A stretch of 64,000 nt of DNA from Trichococcus palustris (GCF_900114465.1 NZ_FOTD01000005.1:62001-126000); one strand, 5' to 3'. Counted from the first letter of the stretch, positions 32,960 through 42,970 are shown. Notes: generated by a model not told the origin, from the letters alone. Numbers and translations are program-made.

Positions 32960-35170
32960 ATGCCGAAAATTAAAACCTATTCACCCGAAGAGGTTGTTCA
33001 GCTATGCGCGGAATATATGAATGAGTCCCACGTGGCATTTGTCCAAAAAGCATGTGATTTCGCCAGGAAAGCGCACAGCGGACAGATGCGGAAGTCCGGC
33101 GAAGAATATTTTATACACCCGACGCAAGTCGCAGCGATTTTGGCTGATTTAAGACTCGATCCGGAAACGATTGCGACAGGCTTTTTGCATGACGTCGTGG
33201 AAGACACGGAATACACACTGGCGGACATTGAACGGGAATTTTCGAAAACAGTGGCTATTCTTGTGGACGGCGTCACAAAGTTAGGTAAAATCAAATATCA
33301 ATCCCACGAAGAACAACAAGCGGAAAACCATCGGAAGATGCTTCTGGCGATGGCGAAAGATCTACGGATCATCATGGTGAAACTTGCCGATAGGCTCCAC
33401 AACATGCGCACCTTAAAATTCCACAAACCGGAGAAGCAGCGGATCATAGCCAACGAAACATTGGAGATATACGCGCCTTTAGCTCATCGCTTAGGGATGA
33501 ACAGGATCAAATGGGAACTGGAGGATACCTCGCTCAGATACTTGAACCCGCAGCAATATTACCGGATTGTCCATTTGATGAACAGCAAACGGGATGAGCG
33601 CGAAAATTACATCAAGGACACGATCGGCAAGATCAAGGACTCGATCGATGAACTGGAAATAGAAGCCGATATCAGCGGCAGGCCAAAACATATCTATTCC
33701 ATCTTCCGTAAAATGAAAGACCAAAAGAAACAATTCAATGAAATCTATGATTTATTGGCGATCCGCGTCATCGTTCATTCCATCAAGGACTGCTATGCCG
33801 TATTGGGAGCTATCCATACGAAATGGAAGCCGATGCCGGGCAGGTTCAAGGATTATATCGCCATGCCTAAAGCGAACATGTACCAGTCGTTGCATACAAC
33901 CGTCATCGGTACGCATGGCACTCCGGTAGAGATTCAGATCAGAACCTTGGAAATGCATCAAGTAGCCGAATACGGGGTAGCTGCTCACTGGGCGTATAAA
34001 GAAGGCGTCACTAAGAAGATCGAACCGGATAAAATGCAGCACCAGATTGATTGGTTCAGGGATCTGATCGACCTACAGGATGATTCCCGCAATGCCAGTG
34101 AATTTGTGGAGAGCGTAAAGGAAGACATCTTCAAAGACAAAGTGTATGTTTTCACTCCGAAAGGGGACGTTGTCGAATTGCCTTCCGGAGCTGGCCCTCT
34201 GGATTTTGCCTACAACATCCACACCGAAATCGGAAACAAAACAATCGGCGCAAAGGTGAACGGTAAAATCGTGCCATTGAACTACAAATTCCAAAATGGT
34301 GACATCATCGAAGTGATGACTTCCCCAAACTCATTCGGACCGAGCCGAGACTGGATAAATCTGGTTTCCACAAGCAAGGCCAAAAATAAAATCAAGCGCT
34401 ACTTTAAACTGCAGGACCGGGATGAACATGTCATCAAAGGCAAAGAACATCTGGAAAAACAATTGCTCGAGATGGAATTTCCGCCAAAAGAGTATTTGAC
34501 AAAAGCGGGCATCAAAGATGTTTTGAACCGTTTCAACGTCAACTCGGAAGATGATTTGTACGCTGCCATCGGATTTGGCGAGCTTTCTGCCTTTATCGTG
34601 GCCAATCGTTTGACCGAAAAGGCGCGCCGGGAAAGAGATCGGGCTAAAGCCGAGCAGCAGATGGACACCATCGAACAAAAAACGAAAAAAGATAATCCAA
34701 AAATGAAGATCCGCCATGAAGGCGGGGTCGTCATCCAGGGCGTCGATAACCTGTTGATCCGGATCAGCCATTGCTGCAATCCTGTTCCTGGCGATGAGAT
34801 TGTAGGCTACATTACGAAAGGCCGGGGGATATCCGTCCATCGGAAAGACTGCCCGAATGTACAAGTAGCCGGAGAAGCCAGCAATCGTCTGATCGAAGTG
34901 GAATGGGAAGAGACCGGCATAACCAATATCGATTACGAAACGGAATTGACGGTCGAAGGTTATAACCGTTCCGGTTTGTTGAATGAAATTCTACATGTCG
35001 TCAACACCATGACCAAAAATTTAAGCAACATAAACGGAAAAGTGGATCAAAATAAAATCGCCGTCATCACGCTTAAAATCGGCATCCAAAATTTAAGCCA
35101 GCTTGATAAAATCGTCGATAAAATCAAAAATATACCTGATGTTTACACAGTCAGGAGGGTGTCTTCTTGA
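32960..35170 (+). CDS. relA: Bifunctional (p)ppGpp synthetase/hydrolase (Rel/RSH)
   Basis: This 736-residue Rel protein makes and degrades (p)ppGpp in the stringent response. The hydrolase HD domain has H53 and H77-D78 (FLHDVVEDT), so hydrolysis should be active. The synthetase follows with RFKDYIAMPKANMYQSLHT, then TGS (VYVFTPKGDVVELP, about 395-455), a conserved helical and zinc-finger region with SHCCNPVPGD, and a C-terminal ACT domain. GATAGGAGTGACAAG precedes the ATG. dtd follows after 25 bases. Confidence 0.97.
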   Translation: MPKIKTYSPEEVVQLCAEYMNESHVAFVQKACDFARKAHSGQMRKSGEEYFIHPTQVAAILADLRLDPETIATGFLHDVVEDTEYTLADIEREFSKTVAILVDGVTKLGKIKYQSHEEQQAENHRKMLLAMAKDLRIIMVKLADRLHNMRTLKFHKPEKQRIIANETLEIYAPLAHRLGMNRIKWELEDTSLRYLNPQQYYRIVHLMNSKRDERENYIKDTIGKIKDSIDELEIEADISGRPKHIYSIFRKMKDQKKQFNEIYDLLAIRVIVHSIKDCYAVLGAIHTKWKPMPGRFKDYIAMPKANMYQSLHTTVIGTHGTPVEIQIRTLEMHQVAEYGVAAHWAYKEGVTKKIEPDKMQHQIDWFRDLIDLQDDSRNASEFVESVKEDIFKDKVYVFTPKGDVVELPSGAGPLDFAYNIHTEIGNKTIGAKVNGKIVPLNYKFQNGDIIEVMTSPNSFGPSRDWINLVSTSKAKNKIKRYFKLQDRDEHVIKGKEHLEKQLLEMEFPPKEYLTKAGIKDVLNRFNVNSEDDLYAAIGFGELSAFIVANRLTEKARRERDRAKAEQQMDTIEQKTKKDNPKMKIRHEGGVVIQGVDNLLIRISHCCNPVPGDEIVGYITKGRGISVHRKDCPNVQVAGEASNRLIEVEWEETGITNIDYETELTVEGYNRSGLLNEILHVVNTMTKNLSNINGKVDQNKIAVITLKIGIQNLSQLDKIVDKIKNIPDVYTVRRVSS

Positions 35171-35195
35171 TGGCATCCAGAAAGCGAGGGGAACG

Positions 35196-35642
35196 ATGCG
35201 CGTCGTCATTCAAAAAGTAACGGAAGCATCCGTGTCCGTTGAGGGGGAAATCATCGGTGGAATCGGAACAGGATTTATGCTGTTGGTCGGCATCGGCAAA
35301 GAGGATACTGAAGAAGACGTGGATTACATGGTCAGAAAAGTATCCAATCTGAGGGTCTTCGAAGACGCGGAAGGCAGAATGAATCTGTCTTTAAAAGATG
35401 TCAACGGCGCCATCCTCTCCATCTCCCAATTCACTTTGTTGGCAAACACAAAAAAAGGCAATCGTCCAAGCTTTATCGAGGCTGCAGACCCCGAAGCGGG
35501 AGAAGCGTACTACCAATTGTTTAACCAAAAGATGTGTGCGCTTGGCTACCGTGTAGAGACCGGCAAATTTGGAGCGCATATGGATGTGCGGTTGAATAAT
35601 TCAGGACCGGTGACGATCCTGATCGACAGCAAAAACAAGTGA
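35196..35642 (+). CDS. dtd: D-aminoacyl-tRNA deacylase
   Basis: Dtd hydrolyses D-amino acids, and glycine from mischarged tRNA-Ala. The 148-residue protein has the SQF motif at 77-79 (SISQFTL) and the GP motif at 136-137 (NNSGPVT) that form the chiral proofreading pocket. The ATG at 35196 follows GCGAGGGGAACG; the frame opens at 35103 inside relA. The rel-dtd pair is conserved in Firmicutes. Confidence 0.96.
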   Translation: MRVVIQKVTEASVSVEGEIIGGIGTGFMLLVGIGKEDTEEDVDYMVRKVSNLRVFEDAEGRMNLSLKDVNGAILSISQFTLLANTKKGNRPSFIEAADPEAGEAYYQLFNQKMCALGYRVETGKFGAHMDVRLNNSGPVTILIDSKNK

Positions 35643-35703
35643 GTTCTTCGCGGTGCCTGCCGATAAAGTCGTATCCACAATTCAAAGTGGGAAAATAAAT
35701 AAG

Positions 35704-35751
35704 AAAACCGTATTAAAATGGAAGGTCAAATCCATTTTAATACGGTTTTCT
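35704..35751. terminator. Bidirectional terminator after dtd
   Basis: A perfect 19-base-pair stem (AAAACCGTATTAAAATGGA and its complement) is followed by TTTCTTT. It serves relA-dtd. Confidence 0.9.
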
Positions 35752-35835
35752 TTAACGAATTGGAGGTTGTTTTTTATTCAGAGTAAAAATATTTCACTTT
35801 TTTAGCATCCTCTTCTTCGTGAACGCTCTTTTTCT

Positions 35836-35876
35836 GAAAACACAAAGGCTGCCTCACTTCAGAGACAGCCTTTGTG
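35836..35876 (-). terminator. Terminator of the amidase gene
   Basis: On the minus strand CACAAAGGCTG and CAGCCTTTGTG form an 11-base-pair stem followed by TTTTC, 15 bases after the amidase stop. Confidence 0.8.
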
Positions 35877-35891
35877 CGTTTATTTATCGGA

Positions 35892-37211
35892 TTATTGGAA
35901 GTAATCGGTCAATGCTTGATAGACGCTCTCCGCTACCAATGAGCGGTAATAATCTGAATTGAAGGTTTTAACATCGGCATCATTATTCATGTAACCCAGT
36001 TCCAATAATAGGGCAGGTTGTGTGTTTTCCCTGATGACGAGGAAATCACCGAATTTGGTGCCGTTATTTTGAAGCGGTAAGTCAGAGCCCAGATGCTTGC
36101 TCACCAGGTTTGCCAACGGAATGTCATTGTCAGAGTAGTAATAGGTGGTGAATCCGGTGCCGCCGGTTCCTGCCGCTGTAGAATCGAAATGGAAACTGAT
36201 GAACAAGTCTGCATTCGATGAATTGCTTAAAGCTGCCCGGTTTTTCAAGGTGACATATTCATCCGTGGTTCTTGTCATCAAAACATTCGCTCCTGCTTCG
36301 CGCAATTTCGCGGCAACTGCTTCAGCGGTTGAAAGGGTAACTTCTTTTTCATATAAGTAAGTCCCTTCGGCACCGGGGTCTTCCCCGCCATGACCGGGAT
36401 CGATTACGATCGTTGCTTCAGCCAATGTAGTTGTGGAGGTAGCGGTCGCAGTCGTTTTCGAACTTCCGGTTTTTTGGACCAGCCAAGAAGCAACATAGCC
36501 TTTTTTGCCGTCGTTGCCATTGATCAGATAAAAATCTCCTTCTTGACCCAATAAATTAAAGGTTTGATCTTTTTCTGCCACAAACAACACATCGCTGGTC
36601 GAGGTTGGGCCGCTGCGTACGTTGACGCCATCCAGCGTCACGACAACGGTAGAACCGGCTGTTTCGGCGGGTGCAGCAGCGGTTGTATTGGCTGTTTCCG
36701 GGGCAACCTCGATGGTGCCTGGGGAAATTTCAATCAGATCGGATTGCATCCAACCAACTTTGTTGTTGAATGCAACCTGGCTCCAACCGTTTTCTTCATA
36801 TAGAAGGGCGAATTTTTCGCCGGCTGCCGCACTGCCTATCACTTCCGCGGATTCTGAGTTCTCGGCACGAACATTGATGGATGGAGCAATGACCGTCGCC
36901 AGCAAATCGGAAGTCGCTGCGACTTCCGTATTATTTATCAGCCAACTGGCTACCCAACCAATCCGGCCGTCGGATAAGCGCACTTTGTACCATTCGTTTT
37001 TTTCTGATAAGACGTTCACGGAAGAGCCGCCCTGCACCTGTGTCATAATGTCGTAGGACAATCCCGGCCCCATCCGCACATTGACCACAGTGGCTGATAT
37101 GCTTACGTTTGTGTAATTTGCCAATGCCACGGCGCCAAACGAGCCTAAACCAATAAATAATAATACAAGGGTAATAAAGAAAATATGTTTATTCATTGCA
37201 ATATTTTTCAA
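35892..37211 (-). CDS. Secreted N-acetylmuramoyl-L-alanine amidase with three SH3b domains
   Basis: A 439-residue exported cell-wall hydrolase. A hydrophobic signal or anchor spans residues 8-32. Three SH3b repeats follow (VNVRMGPG..., INVRAENS..., VNVRSGPT...), separated by a Thr/Ala-rich linker, and the amidase_3 domain starts near residue 265. Zinc and catalytic residues are H in IDPGHGG, E in LYEKEVTLS, H in FISFHFDS and E in LLELGYMNN. The TTG start at 37211 follows GGAGGTGAACCA. It resembles LytH/CwlM-type amidases that often follow rel-dtd. Confidence 0.93.
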   Translation of the reverse strand: MKNIAMNKHIFFITLVLLFIGLGSFGAVALANYTNVSISATVVNVRMGPGLSYDIMTQVQGGSSVNVLSEKNEWYKVRLSDGRIGWVASWLINNTEVAATSDLLATVIAPSINVRAENSESAEVIGSAAAGEKFALLYEENGWSQVAFNNKVGWMQSDLIEISPGTIEVAPETANTTAAAPAETAGSTVVVTLDGVNVRSGPTSTSDVLFVAEKDQTFNLLGQEGDFYLINGNDGKKGYVASWLVQKTGSSKTTATATSTTTLAEATIVIDPGHGGEDPGAEGTYLYEKEVTLSTAEAVAAKLREAGANVLMTRTTDEYVTLKNRAALSNSSNADLFISFHFDSTAAGTGGTGFTTYYYSDNDIPLANLVSKHLGSDLPLQNNGTKFGDFLVIRENTQPALLLELGYMNNDADVKTFNSDYYRSLVAESVYQALTDYFQ

Positions 37212-37339
37212 TGGTTCACCTCCGTCTCTTCTATTTGTGTGTCAAAAGCGGAAAGCTCCGCTAAGTACAATCTTCTTATTATTATAGCAAAAGTTGATTC
37301 AATAATGCAAAGCCTTTTCATATATACTTTTAGGAGTTA

Positions 37340-37379
37340 GGCGAGAACCCTCGTGACTTTAGTCGTGAGATGAATCGCC
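37340..37379 (+). repeat. Left-end hairpin of the IS200/IS605 element
   Basis: GGCGA and TCGCC close an outer stem around the imperfect palindrome CTCGTGAC-TTTA-GTCGTGAG. Subterminal hairpins like this are the recognition sites of Y1 transposases. A second hairpin, GGTGCC-TCA-GGCACC inside TCGGG/CCCGA, lies at about 37382-37417. Confidence 0.65.
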
Positions 37380-37531
37380 GTTCGGGATTAGGGGTGCCTC
37401 AGGCACCTCAAAGCCCGATATATGACTTTCGAACATTCATTATTAACCTTAATTTAATAAAGCTTAAATAATAACGTATGATTTGTAAAAACGAACATAC
37501 TTTCGTATGCTGTTCTTGTGAGGTGATTACG

Positions 37532-37933
37532 TTGGCAGAAGTCAAACACGGTCGAGGTTATGCCTATTCCTTGCAGCTCCATTCGGTTTGGTGTGTGAAG
37601 TACAGACGTAAAGTTCTAGTAAAACAAGTAGAACAATCACTCAAACAAATCGTACGAGACATCTGTGCTGCACAAGGGATTGAAGTGGAAGAAATGGAAA
37701 TGGATAAAGACCATATCCACCTTCTCATTTCAATGAAACCGCAACACTATATACCATCAGTAGTTTAAACGTTCAAAGGTCAATCAGCAAGACGACTGTT
37801 CAAGTTGCACCCCAAAATAAAGGAATACTTATGGGGTGGACACATGTGGAATCCTAGTTATTTGATTGCGACAGTCAGCGAAAATACTGAGGAACAGGTA
37901 CGGAAATACATCCAAAGCCAACTACAAAACTGA
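37532..37933 (+). pseudogene. tnpA: IS200/IS605 TnpA (Y1 HUH transposase), broken by one stop codon
   Basis: The frame starts with TTG at 37532 after GTGAGGTGATTACG and reads MAEVKHGRGYAYSLQLHSVW..., with the HUH motif in DKDHIHLLIS. A TAA at 37766-37768 stops it after 78 codons. The same frame then continues without another change to a TGA at 37931, encoding TFKGQSARRLFKLHPKIKEY and WNPSYLIATV, where the catalytic tyrosine should lie. The total of 133 codons is the normal family length. A single change from AAA (lysine) to TAA would explain the break. The product lacks its tyrosine and should be inactive. Confidence 0.88.
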
Positions 37934-37948
37934 TAGGAGGTGAAACCA

Positions 37949-39256
37949 ATGCCAGTAGAAACAGTCCATCGTGGTTATGTGTATAGCGGAACGCCAACAT
38001 CTGATGAAATAGAAAGCTACTTCTTTCAATGTTTTGGCGCAGATCGCTTGATGTACAACCTTCATACCGCTCACTTATATGAGTATCTTGAAAAGAATGG
38101 CTACACCATCGGTGACAAATTACCTACTTTCAAAGAAATGGGTATGCCGACCGTCAAAGAATTCAAGCAAACGCATGTGAATGAGGAAGGCGACGCGTAC
38201 CTTTATGAAGTGGATGCATTCGCTTCGAACGAAGCGAAACAGCATTTCAAGAAAGCAATCTCCACATTCAACAAGAATGCGTTCAAAGGACAATTCAAGA
38301 AGTCTGCACTGAAACGTCAAAAAACGCTTGGGATTGAGCCTACTTTCCGCGACCTTAAGGGAATGCCGAAATTCCATTCTCGTAAGAACAGTAAGCTGAG
38401 TTATACTACATTCAACCAAAATGACAATATCTTTATTGATGAGAACAAAGTTCTCCATCTTCCAACTGCCAGAAAGAGTAAGTTGTCGGAAGTAACCATC
38501 ACATTGAATACACATCGTCCCTTACCAAAGGGCAGTTGTATCAAGCATGTTACGGTAACAACGAACTCTCAAGGGAAGTTCGAAGTATCCATCACTGTTG
38601 CGTTTGAAATGGTAGTCGAAAGCATTGGGATCCCCGCTGTTGAACGTATTCTTGGACTAGATTACTCACAAGCCAATTTCTTCGTAGACAGTGAAGGTAA
38701 GAAAGCCAATTACCCGCACTACTATCGAATTATGGAAGAGTGCCTGGCAAAAGAACAGCGTAAACTATCCCGCATGGTACAAGGTTCTAACCGATGGGAA
38801 CGTCAACGTTTGGTAGTAGCGAAACTTAATACGAAAGTTGTGAACCAACGGAAAGACTGGCTCCATAAGAAGGCTTATGCCCTCGCAAATCGTTATGATA
38901 TGGTTGTGGTGGAAGACCTTGACCTTCGTGCAATCGGACAAACCTTGAAGTTGGCGAAGAACCAACAAGATAATGGGTTCGGTAACTTCCGCCTGTATCT
39001 CAAGTACAAACTTGAACAACAAGGGAAGTATTTTGTAAAAACACCGAAAATCTTCGCTTCAACACAAATCTGTTCTGATTGTGGCGTGAAAAATACAGCC
39101 CTCAAGGGCGATATTTCCACGCGTGAATGGACGTGTGATCATTGTCATGAATGGCACGACAGAGACCATAACGCTGGGCTGAACCTACGCAATTATGGTA
39201 TCCGTTGGATTGATGAAGTATTGTTGGCACCACCATTGGTGGCTGCTTTACCATAG
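37949..39256 (+). CDS. tnpB: TnpB, RNA-guided nuclease of the IS200/IS605 element
   Basis: TnpB is the ancestor-like relative of Cas12 and cuts DNA next to a short motif under guidance by RNA from the element's right end. The 435-residue protein has all three RuvC acids, D238 (LGLDYSQ), E322 (VVVEDLDL) and D406 (HDRDHNAGLN), and the zinc ribbon C375, C378, C396, C399. The ATG at 37949 follows TAGGAGGTGAAACC, seven bases after the tnpA frame. It appears intact although tnpA is not. Confidence 0.93.
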   Translation: MPVETVHRGYVYSGTPTSDEIESYFFQCFGADRLMYNLHTAHLYEYLEKNGYTIGDKLPTFKEMGMPTVKEFKQTHVNEEGDAYLYEVDAFASNEAKQHFKKAISTFNKNAFKGQFKKSALKRQKTLGIEPTFRDLKGMPKFHSRKNSKLSYTTFNQNDNIFIDENKVLHLPTARKSKLSEVTITLNTHRPLPKGSCIKHVTVTTNSQGKFEVSITVAFEMVVESIGIPAVERILGLDYSQANFFVDSEGKKANYPHYYRIMEECLAKEQRKLSRMVQGSNRWERQRLVVAKLNTKVVNQRKDWLHKKAYALANRYDMVVVEDLDLRAIGQTLKLAKNQQDNGFGNFRLYLKYKLEQQGKYFVKTPKIFASTQICSDCGVKNTALKGDISTREWTCDHCHEWHDRDHNAGLNLRNYGIRWIDEVLLAPPLVAALP

Positions 39257-39412
39257 AAACAGGTTTGCTTGGTACCTGACAGTTCCTCTCGCTAGGATGA
39301 AAGGGCGTGTCACTGGATGCGTAGTCCGCTGTATATAAACCAGAGCTTCGCAAGAGGCTCACAAGCCTGCGACTTTCTTTTCGGAGAAAAGTTCACCGTG
39401 GGTGAAAGTCAT
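39257..39412 (+). ncRNA. Candidate omega RNA (reRNA) of the IS element
   Basis: The 155 bases between the tnpB stop and the right end are non-coding and rich in short stems, as expected for the guide RNA scaffold that TnpB uses. The guide would be the sequence just outside the right end. This rests on the known layout of such elements; the RNA fold was not computed. Confidence 0.35.
39371..39410 (+). repeat. Right-end hairpin of the IS element
   Basis: GACTTTC (39371-39377) and GAAAGTC (39404-39410) close a stem with inner TTCACC-GT-GGGTGAA and TTCTTTTC-GGAGAAAA pairings. It is the expected right-end recognition structure. Confidence 0.6.
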
Positions 39413-39468
39413 GGGTTGTTGACAAGATAAAATTTAAAGGGTGAAAAGGCTGCCAAAAAGAAACGGAC

Positions 39469-39497
39469 TTGACATTTCATTTCGTATCTTGTATCTT
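39469..39497 (+). promoter_or_regulatory. Promoter of hisS-aspS
   Basis: TTGACA (39469-39474) and TATCTT (39492-39497) are 17 bases apart. It lies about 60 bases downstream of the IS right end and upstream of the T-box leader. Confidence 0.65.
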
Positions 39498-39504
39498 TAA
39501 AGAA

Positions 39505-39738
39505 ATTATAGAAGTCCAGTGAAGATCGAAGTAGGATAGGCGAATTTGTATCAGAGAGAATTGTCCAGGCTGCAAACAATTCCAAATGGTTTATTTGAAA
39601 GACAGGTTGGAGGATTAATAGTGCAAAGCTATTACGTTACGAACGTTACTCGTCAAAGGAAAGCGAATGCTTTCGAATAAAGGTGGCACCACGTCTAACT
39701 ATCGTCCTTTTCCATTATGGAAAGAGGGCTATTTTTTT
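39505..39738 (+). promoter_or_regulatory. T-box leader of hisS-aspS
   Basis: The leader has the T-box sequence AAAGGTGGCACCACG at 39680-39694 and a terminator at about 39706-39738 (CCTTTTCC-ATTAT-GGAAAGAGG, then seven T). Uncharged tRNA that pairs with the GGCACC bulge through its acceptor end stabilises the antiterminator and allows transcription. GAC at 39601-39603 in the context GAAAGACA is my candidate specifier codon, which would mean sensing of tRNA-Asp; this is an inference. Confidence 0.85.
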
Positions 39739-39788
39739 GGCTATTTTTATGTAATCCATTGAAACTGAACACTAAGGAGAGAATACGA

Positions 39789-41111
39789 ATGATACAAAAG
39801 CCTAAAGGAACTGCTGATATCTTTTTACAAGATGCAGAAATTTGGCAATACGTTGAAGAAACTGCCCGTATACTGATGCATGACTATCAGTTCAGCGAAA
39901 TACGGACGCCGATGTTTGAAAGTTATGAACTATTTTCAAGGGGAGTGGGGGACACGAGCGATATCGTCTCGAAGGAAATGTACGACTTCTTCGATAAAGG
40001 GGATCGCCATATCGCCTTAAAACCCGAAGGGACGGCTCCCGTTGTCCGCGCCTACGTTGAGAACAAATTGTTTGGGCCTGAATATCCAAAACCGTTAAAG
40101 GTCTACTATCTTAGCCCGATGTTCCGCTATGAAAGACCGCAAGGCGGAAGAATGCGCCAATTCCACCAATTGGGAGTGGAAGTATTCGGAAGCACGAATC
40201 CTGCAACGGATGTAGAAACCATCGCATTGGCATGGGACGTTTTAAAAGAAATCGGGTTGACTGACTTGAAGCTTGTCATCAATTCATTAGGCAAAACAGC
40301 CGACCGCATCCGCTACCGCGAAGCGCTCATCGCTTATCTGGAGCCATTCCATGATGAGCTCAGCAACGATTCACAGACGCGTCTGCACAAAAATCCTTTG
40401 CGTGTATTGGATAGCAAAGATAAACGCGACAAAGAAATCGTGGCAAATGCGCCTAGTATTTTAGAGTTCCTATCAGAAGAATCGAAGAAACATTTTGAAG
40501 ACGTGCAACAATTATTGAACGCTTTGGAAATTCCTTTCTCAATCAACAGCAATATGGTCCGGGGTTTGGACTATTACCAAGATACCATTTTCGAAATCAT
40601 GACATCGTCTGCTGTCTTCGGCGCGGAAACGACCGTTTGTGGCGGGGGACGCTATGACGGTTTGGTGGAAGAAATCGGCGGACCTGATGTTCCAGGGTTC
40701 GGCTTCGGCATGGGATTGGAAAGATTGGTCCTGTTGATGAAAGACCAACACGTGGAAATTCCTGATTTGACCGAATTGGATGTTTATGTGGTGGGGTTAG
40801 GCGAAGAAACGAATGTCGAAACGCTGAAGTTGGTTCAAAATGCCCGCCAATCCGGATTCTCGGCTGACCGCGACTTCCTGGACCGCAAGGCAAAAGCGCA
40901 ATTCAAAACAGCCGCTAAAAATGGTGCAAAAGTCGTCATGACAATAGGCGAAGAAGAGCTGAGCAAACAACAAGTACAATTCAAAGTGATGGCTACAGGG
41001 AAAGAGGTTACCTTGCCGTTAGCGGAAGTCTATGCTGATTTTGAAAAGGTCTATAACCTACAGGCATCAGACATGACTGCATTCAATGAATTTTTTGGCA
41101 AAGAAAACTAG
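39789..41111 (+). CDS. hisS: Histidyl-tRNA synthetase
   Basis: HisRS charges tRNA-His. The 440-residue class II enzyme has PKGTADI at the N terminus, motif 2 in [20 protein letters not shown], the [12 protein letters not shown] histidine-binding segment, motif 3 [11 protein letters not shown] and the C-terminal anticodon-binding domain. The ATG at 39789 follows AAGGAGAGAATACGA; the frame opens at 39717 inside the T-box terminator. aspS follows after 24 bases. Confidence 0.96.
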   Translation: MIQKPKGTADIFLQDAEIWQYVEETARILMHDYQFSEIRTPMFESYELFSRGVGDTSDIVSKEMYDFFDKGDRHIALKPEGTAPVVRAYVENKLFGPEYPKPLKVYYLSPMFRYERPQGGRMRQFHQLGVEVFGSTNPATDVETIALAWDVLKEIGLTDLKLVINSLGKTADRIRYREALIAYLEPFHDELSNDSQTRLHKNPLRVLDSKDKRDKEIVANAPSILEFLSEESKKHFEDVQQLLNALEIPFSINSNMVRGLDYYQDTIFEIMTSSAVFGAETTVCGGGRYDGLVEEIGGPDVPGFGFGMGLERLVLLMKDQHVEIPDLTELDVYVVGLGEETNVETLKLVQNARQSGFSADRDFLDRKAKAQFKTAAKNGAKVVMTIGEEELSKQQVQFKVMATGKEVTLPLAEVYADFEKVYNLQASDMTAFNEFFGKEN

Positions 41112-41135
41112 ATAAAACAGAAGAGGTTGGGGAAA

Positions 41136-42902
41136 ATGGAAAGAAGAACAGAGTACTGCGGTTTATTATCAGAAAAATATGTCGGCCAAACGGTTGTCGT
41201 TGACGGTTGGGTCAATAAAAGAAGAGATTTGGGCGGATTGATCTTCATCCACCTGCGCGACCGCGAAGGGATCATTCAAGTCGTTTTCAATACGGACTTC
41301 AACGAAGAGGCTTTCCACCTTGCGGAGTCTGTCCGCGGAGAATATGTGCTGCAAGTGAAAGGGAAAGTTGTTCTTCGTGAAGAGAACCAAATCAACCCTA
41401 ACATCGGAACAGGCACTATCGAAATCGAAGCCGAATCAGTGGAAATTTTGGCGAAAGCAAAAACACCGCCGTTCTATATCGAAGATGCTGTGAATGTATC
41501 CGATGAATTGCGTTTGAAGTACCGCTACATCGACTTAAGAAGAGACAAAATGATGCACAACATGAAAATCCGTCACCAAACGACGCGCACAGTCCGCAAT
41601 TATCTGGACGATTTGGGCTTCATGGATATCGAAACACCTTATCTAACCAAATCAACCCCTGAAGGCGCACGCGACTATGTCGTTCCATCACGCGTCCACC
41701 AAGGTGAGTTCTATGCTTTGCCGCAATCCCCGCAACTGTTTAAACAGATGTTGATGGGCGCTGGCTTTGACCGTTATTACCAAATCGTCCGCTGCTTCCG
41801 TGACGAAGATCTGCGCGGCGACAGACAACCTGAATTTACGCAAATTGACGTCGAAACAAGCTTCTTGTCCGCTGAGGAAATCCAAGAAACGACAGAAGGC
41901 ATGCTCCAAAAAGTGATGAAGGATGTACTAGGAAAAGAAATCACAGCACCATTCCCACGCATCTCTTATGATGAAGCGATGAATCGCTTCGGCAGCGACA
42001 AACCGGACGTCCGCTTCGGCCTGGAATTGATCGACCTGAATGAATTTGCCAAAACAGCCTCTTTTAATGTCTTCAAATCGGTCAGCGAAAAAGGCGGACA
42101 AGTAAGAGGGCTGAACGTGAAAGGGAAAGCCGATGCGTATTCCCGTAAAGACATGGACGGTTTGACCGATTATGTAAAACAATACGGCGCTAAAGGCCTT
42201 GCTTGGATGAAGGTTGAAGAAGACGGCTTGAAGGGTGCGGTCGCTAAATTCTTTACCGAAGACGGCGATGCGTTGATAAAGGCGATGGATGCTGAACCGG
42301 GCGACTTGTTGGTATTCGTAGCAGATAAAAAAGAAGTTGTCTATCAAGCGTTAGGAGAATTACGCCTGAAATTCGGACGTGATCTAGACTTGATCGATCA
42401 CTCCCAATTCGCGTTCTTGTGGGTTGTTGATTGGCCATTGCTTGAATATGATGAAGACGCAAAACGATATGTTGCTATGCACCATCCGTTTACGCGTCCG
42501 AACGATGAGGATGTCGCCAAATTAGCGGAACATCCAGAACAAGTATATGCGCAAGCATACGATATCGTGTTGAACGGTTATGAAATCGGCGGCGGTTCCC
42601 TGAGAATCCACACAAGGGAAGTACAAGAGCAAATGTTCGCAGCGCTTGGCTTCACAAAAGAAGAGGCGGAGAGCCAATTCGGATTCTTGTTGGATGCTTT
42701 GGATTACGGATTCCCGCCGCATGGGGGCATCGCACTAGGATTGGATCGCTTGGTTATGCTGCTTGCCGGCGAATCAAACATCCGTGAAGTCATTGCTTTC
42801 CCTAAAAACGGCAAAGCCTTTGATCCTCTTACAAGCGCACCAAGCGAAATCAGCACTGCCCAATTGAAAGAACTGAGCTTGAAGATTTCTTCGCTGGACT
42901 AA
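41136..42902 (+). CDS. aspS: Aspartyl-tRNA synthetase
   Basis: AspRS charges tRNA-Asp. The 588-residue class IIb enzyme has an N-terminal OB fold ([21 protein letters not shown]), motif 1 around [21 protein letters not shown], motif 2 [23 protein letters not shown], the bacterial GAD insertion and motif 3 [13 protein letters not shown]. The ATG at 41136 is nine bases after AGAGG; a TTG at 41127 is too close to it. hisS-aspS pairs are usual in Firmicutes. Confidence 0.96.
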   Translation: MERRTEYCGLLSEKYVGQTVVVDGWVNKRRDLGGLIFIHLRDREGIIQVVFNTDFNEEAFHLAESVRGEYVLQVKGKVVLREENQINPNIGTGTIEIEAESVEILAKAKTPPFYIEDAVNVSDELRLKYRYIDLRRDKMMHNMKIRHQTTRTVRNYLDDLGFMDIETPYLTKSTPEGARDYVVPSRVHQGEFYALPQSPQLFKQMLMGAGFDRYYQIVRCFRDEDLRGDRQPEFTQIDVETSFLSAEEIQETTEGMLQKVMKDVLGKEITAPFPRISYDEAMNRFGSDKPDVRFGLELIDLNEFAKTASFNVFKSVSEKGGQVRGLNVKGKADAYSRKDMDGLTDYVKQYGAKGLAWMKVEEDGLKGAVAKFFTEDGDALIKAMDAEPGDLLVFVADKKEVVYQALGELRLKFGRDLDLIDHSQFAFLWVVDWPLLEYDEDAKRYVAMHHPFTRPNDEDVAKLAEHPEQVYAQAYDIVLNGYEIGGGSLRIHTREVQEQMFAALGFTKEEAESQFGFLLDALDYGFPPHGGIALGLDRLVMLLAGESNIREVIAFPKNGKAFDPLTSAPSEISTAQLKELSLKISSLD

Positions 42903-42924
42903 GGTACGTATCGTGCCAGCGGGA

Positions 42925-42970
42925 AACAGTCTTTATGATACAATAAACGTATCATAAAGACTGTTTTTTT
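42925..42970 (+). terminator. Terminator after aspS
   Basis: A perfect 17-base-pair stem (AACAGTCTTTATGATAC and its complement) with a seven-base loop is followed by seven T. Confidence 0.93.

Larger units (their letters stand above)
37340..39410 (+). mobile_element. IS200/IS605-family insertion sequence with tnpA pseudogene and tnpB
   Basis: The element holds a Y1 transposase gene (broken) and a tnpB gene in the same direction, and has hairpins near both ends instead of inverted repeats. It sits between the amidase gene and the hisS T-box leader, whose promoter at 39469 is intact. Ends are approximate to within a few tens of bases because such elements make no target duplication and the cleavage sites cannot be read from one copy. 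Confidence 0.85.

Noticed and set aside
37478-37531. Upstream ATG of the tnpA frame
   Set aside because: The family start and ribosome site fit the TTG at 37532; the extra 18 residues are cysteine-rich and not TnpA-like.
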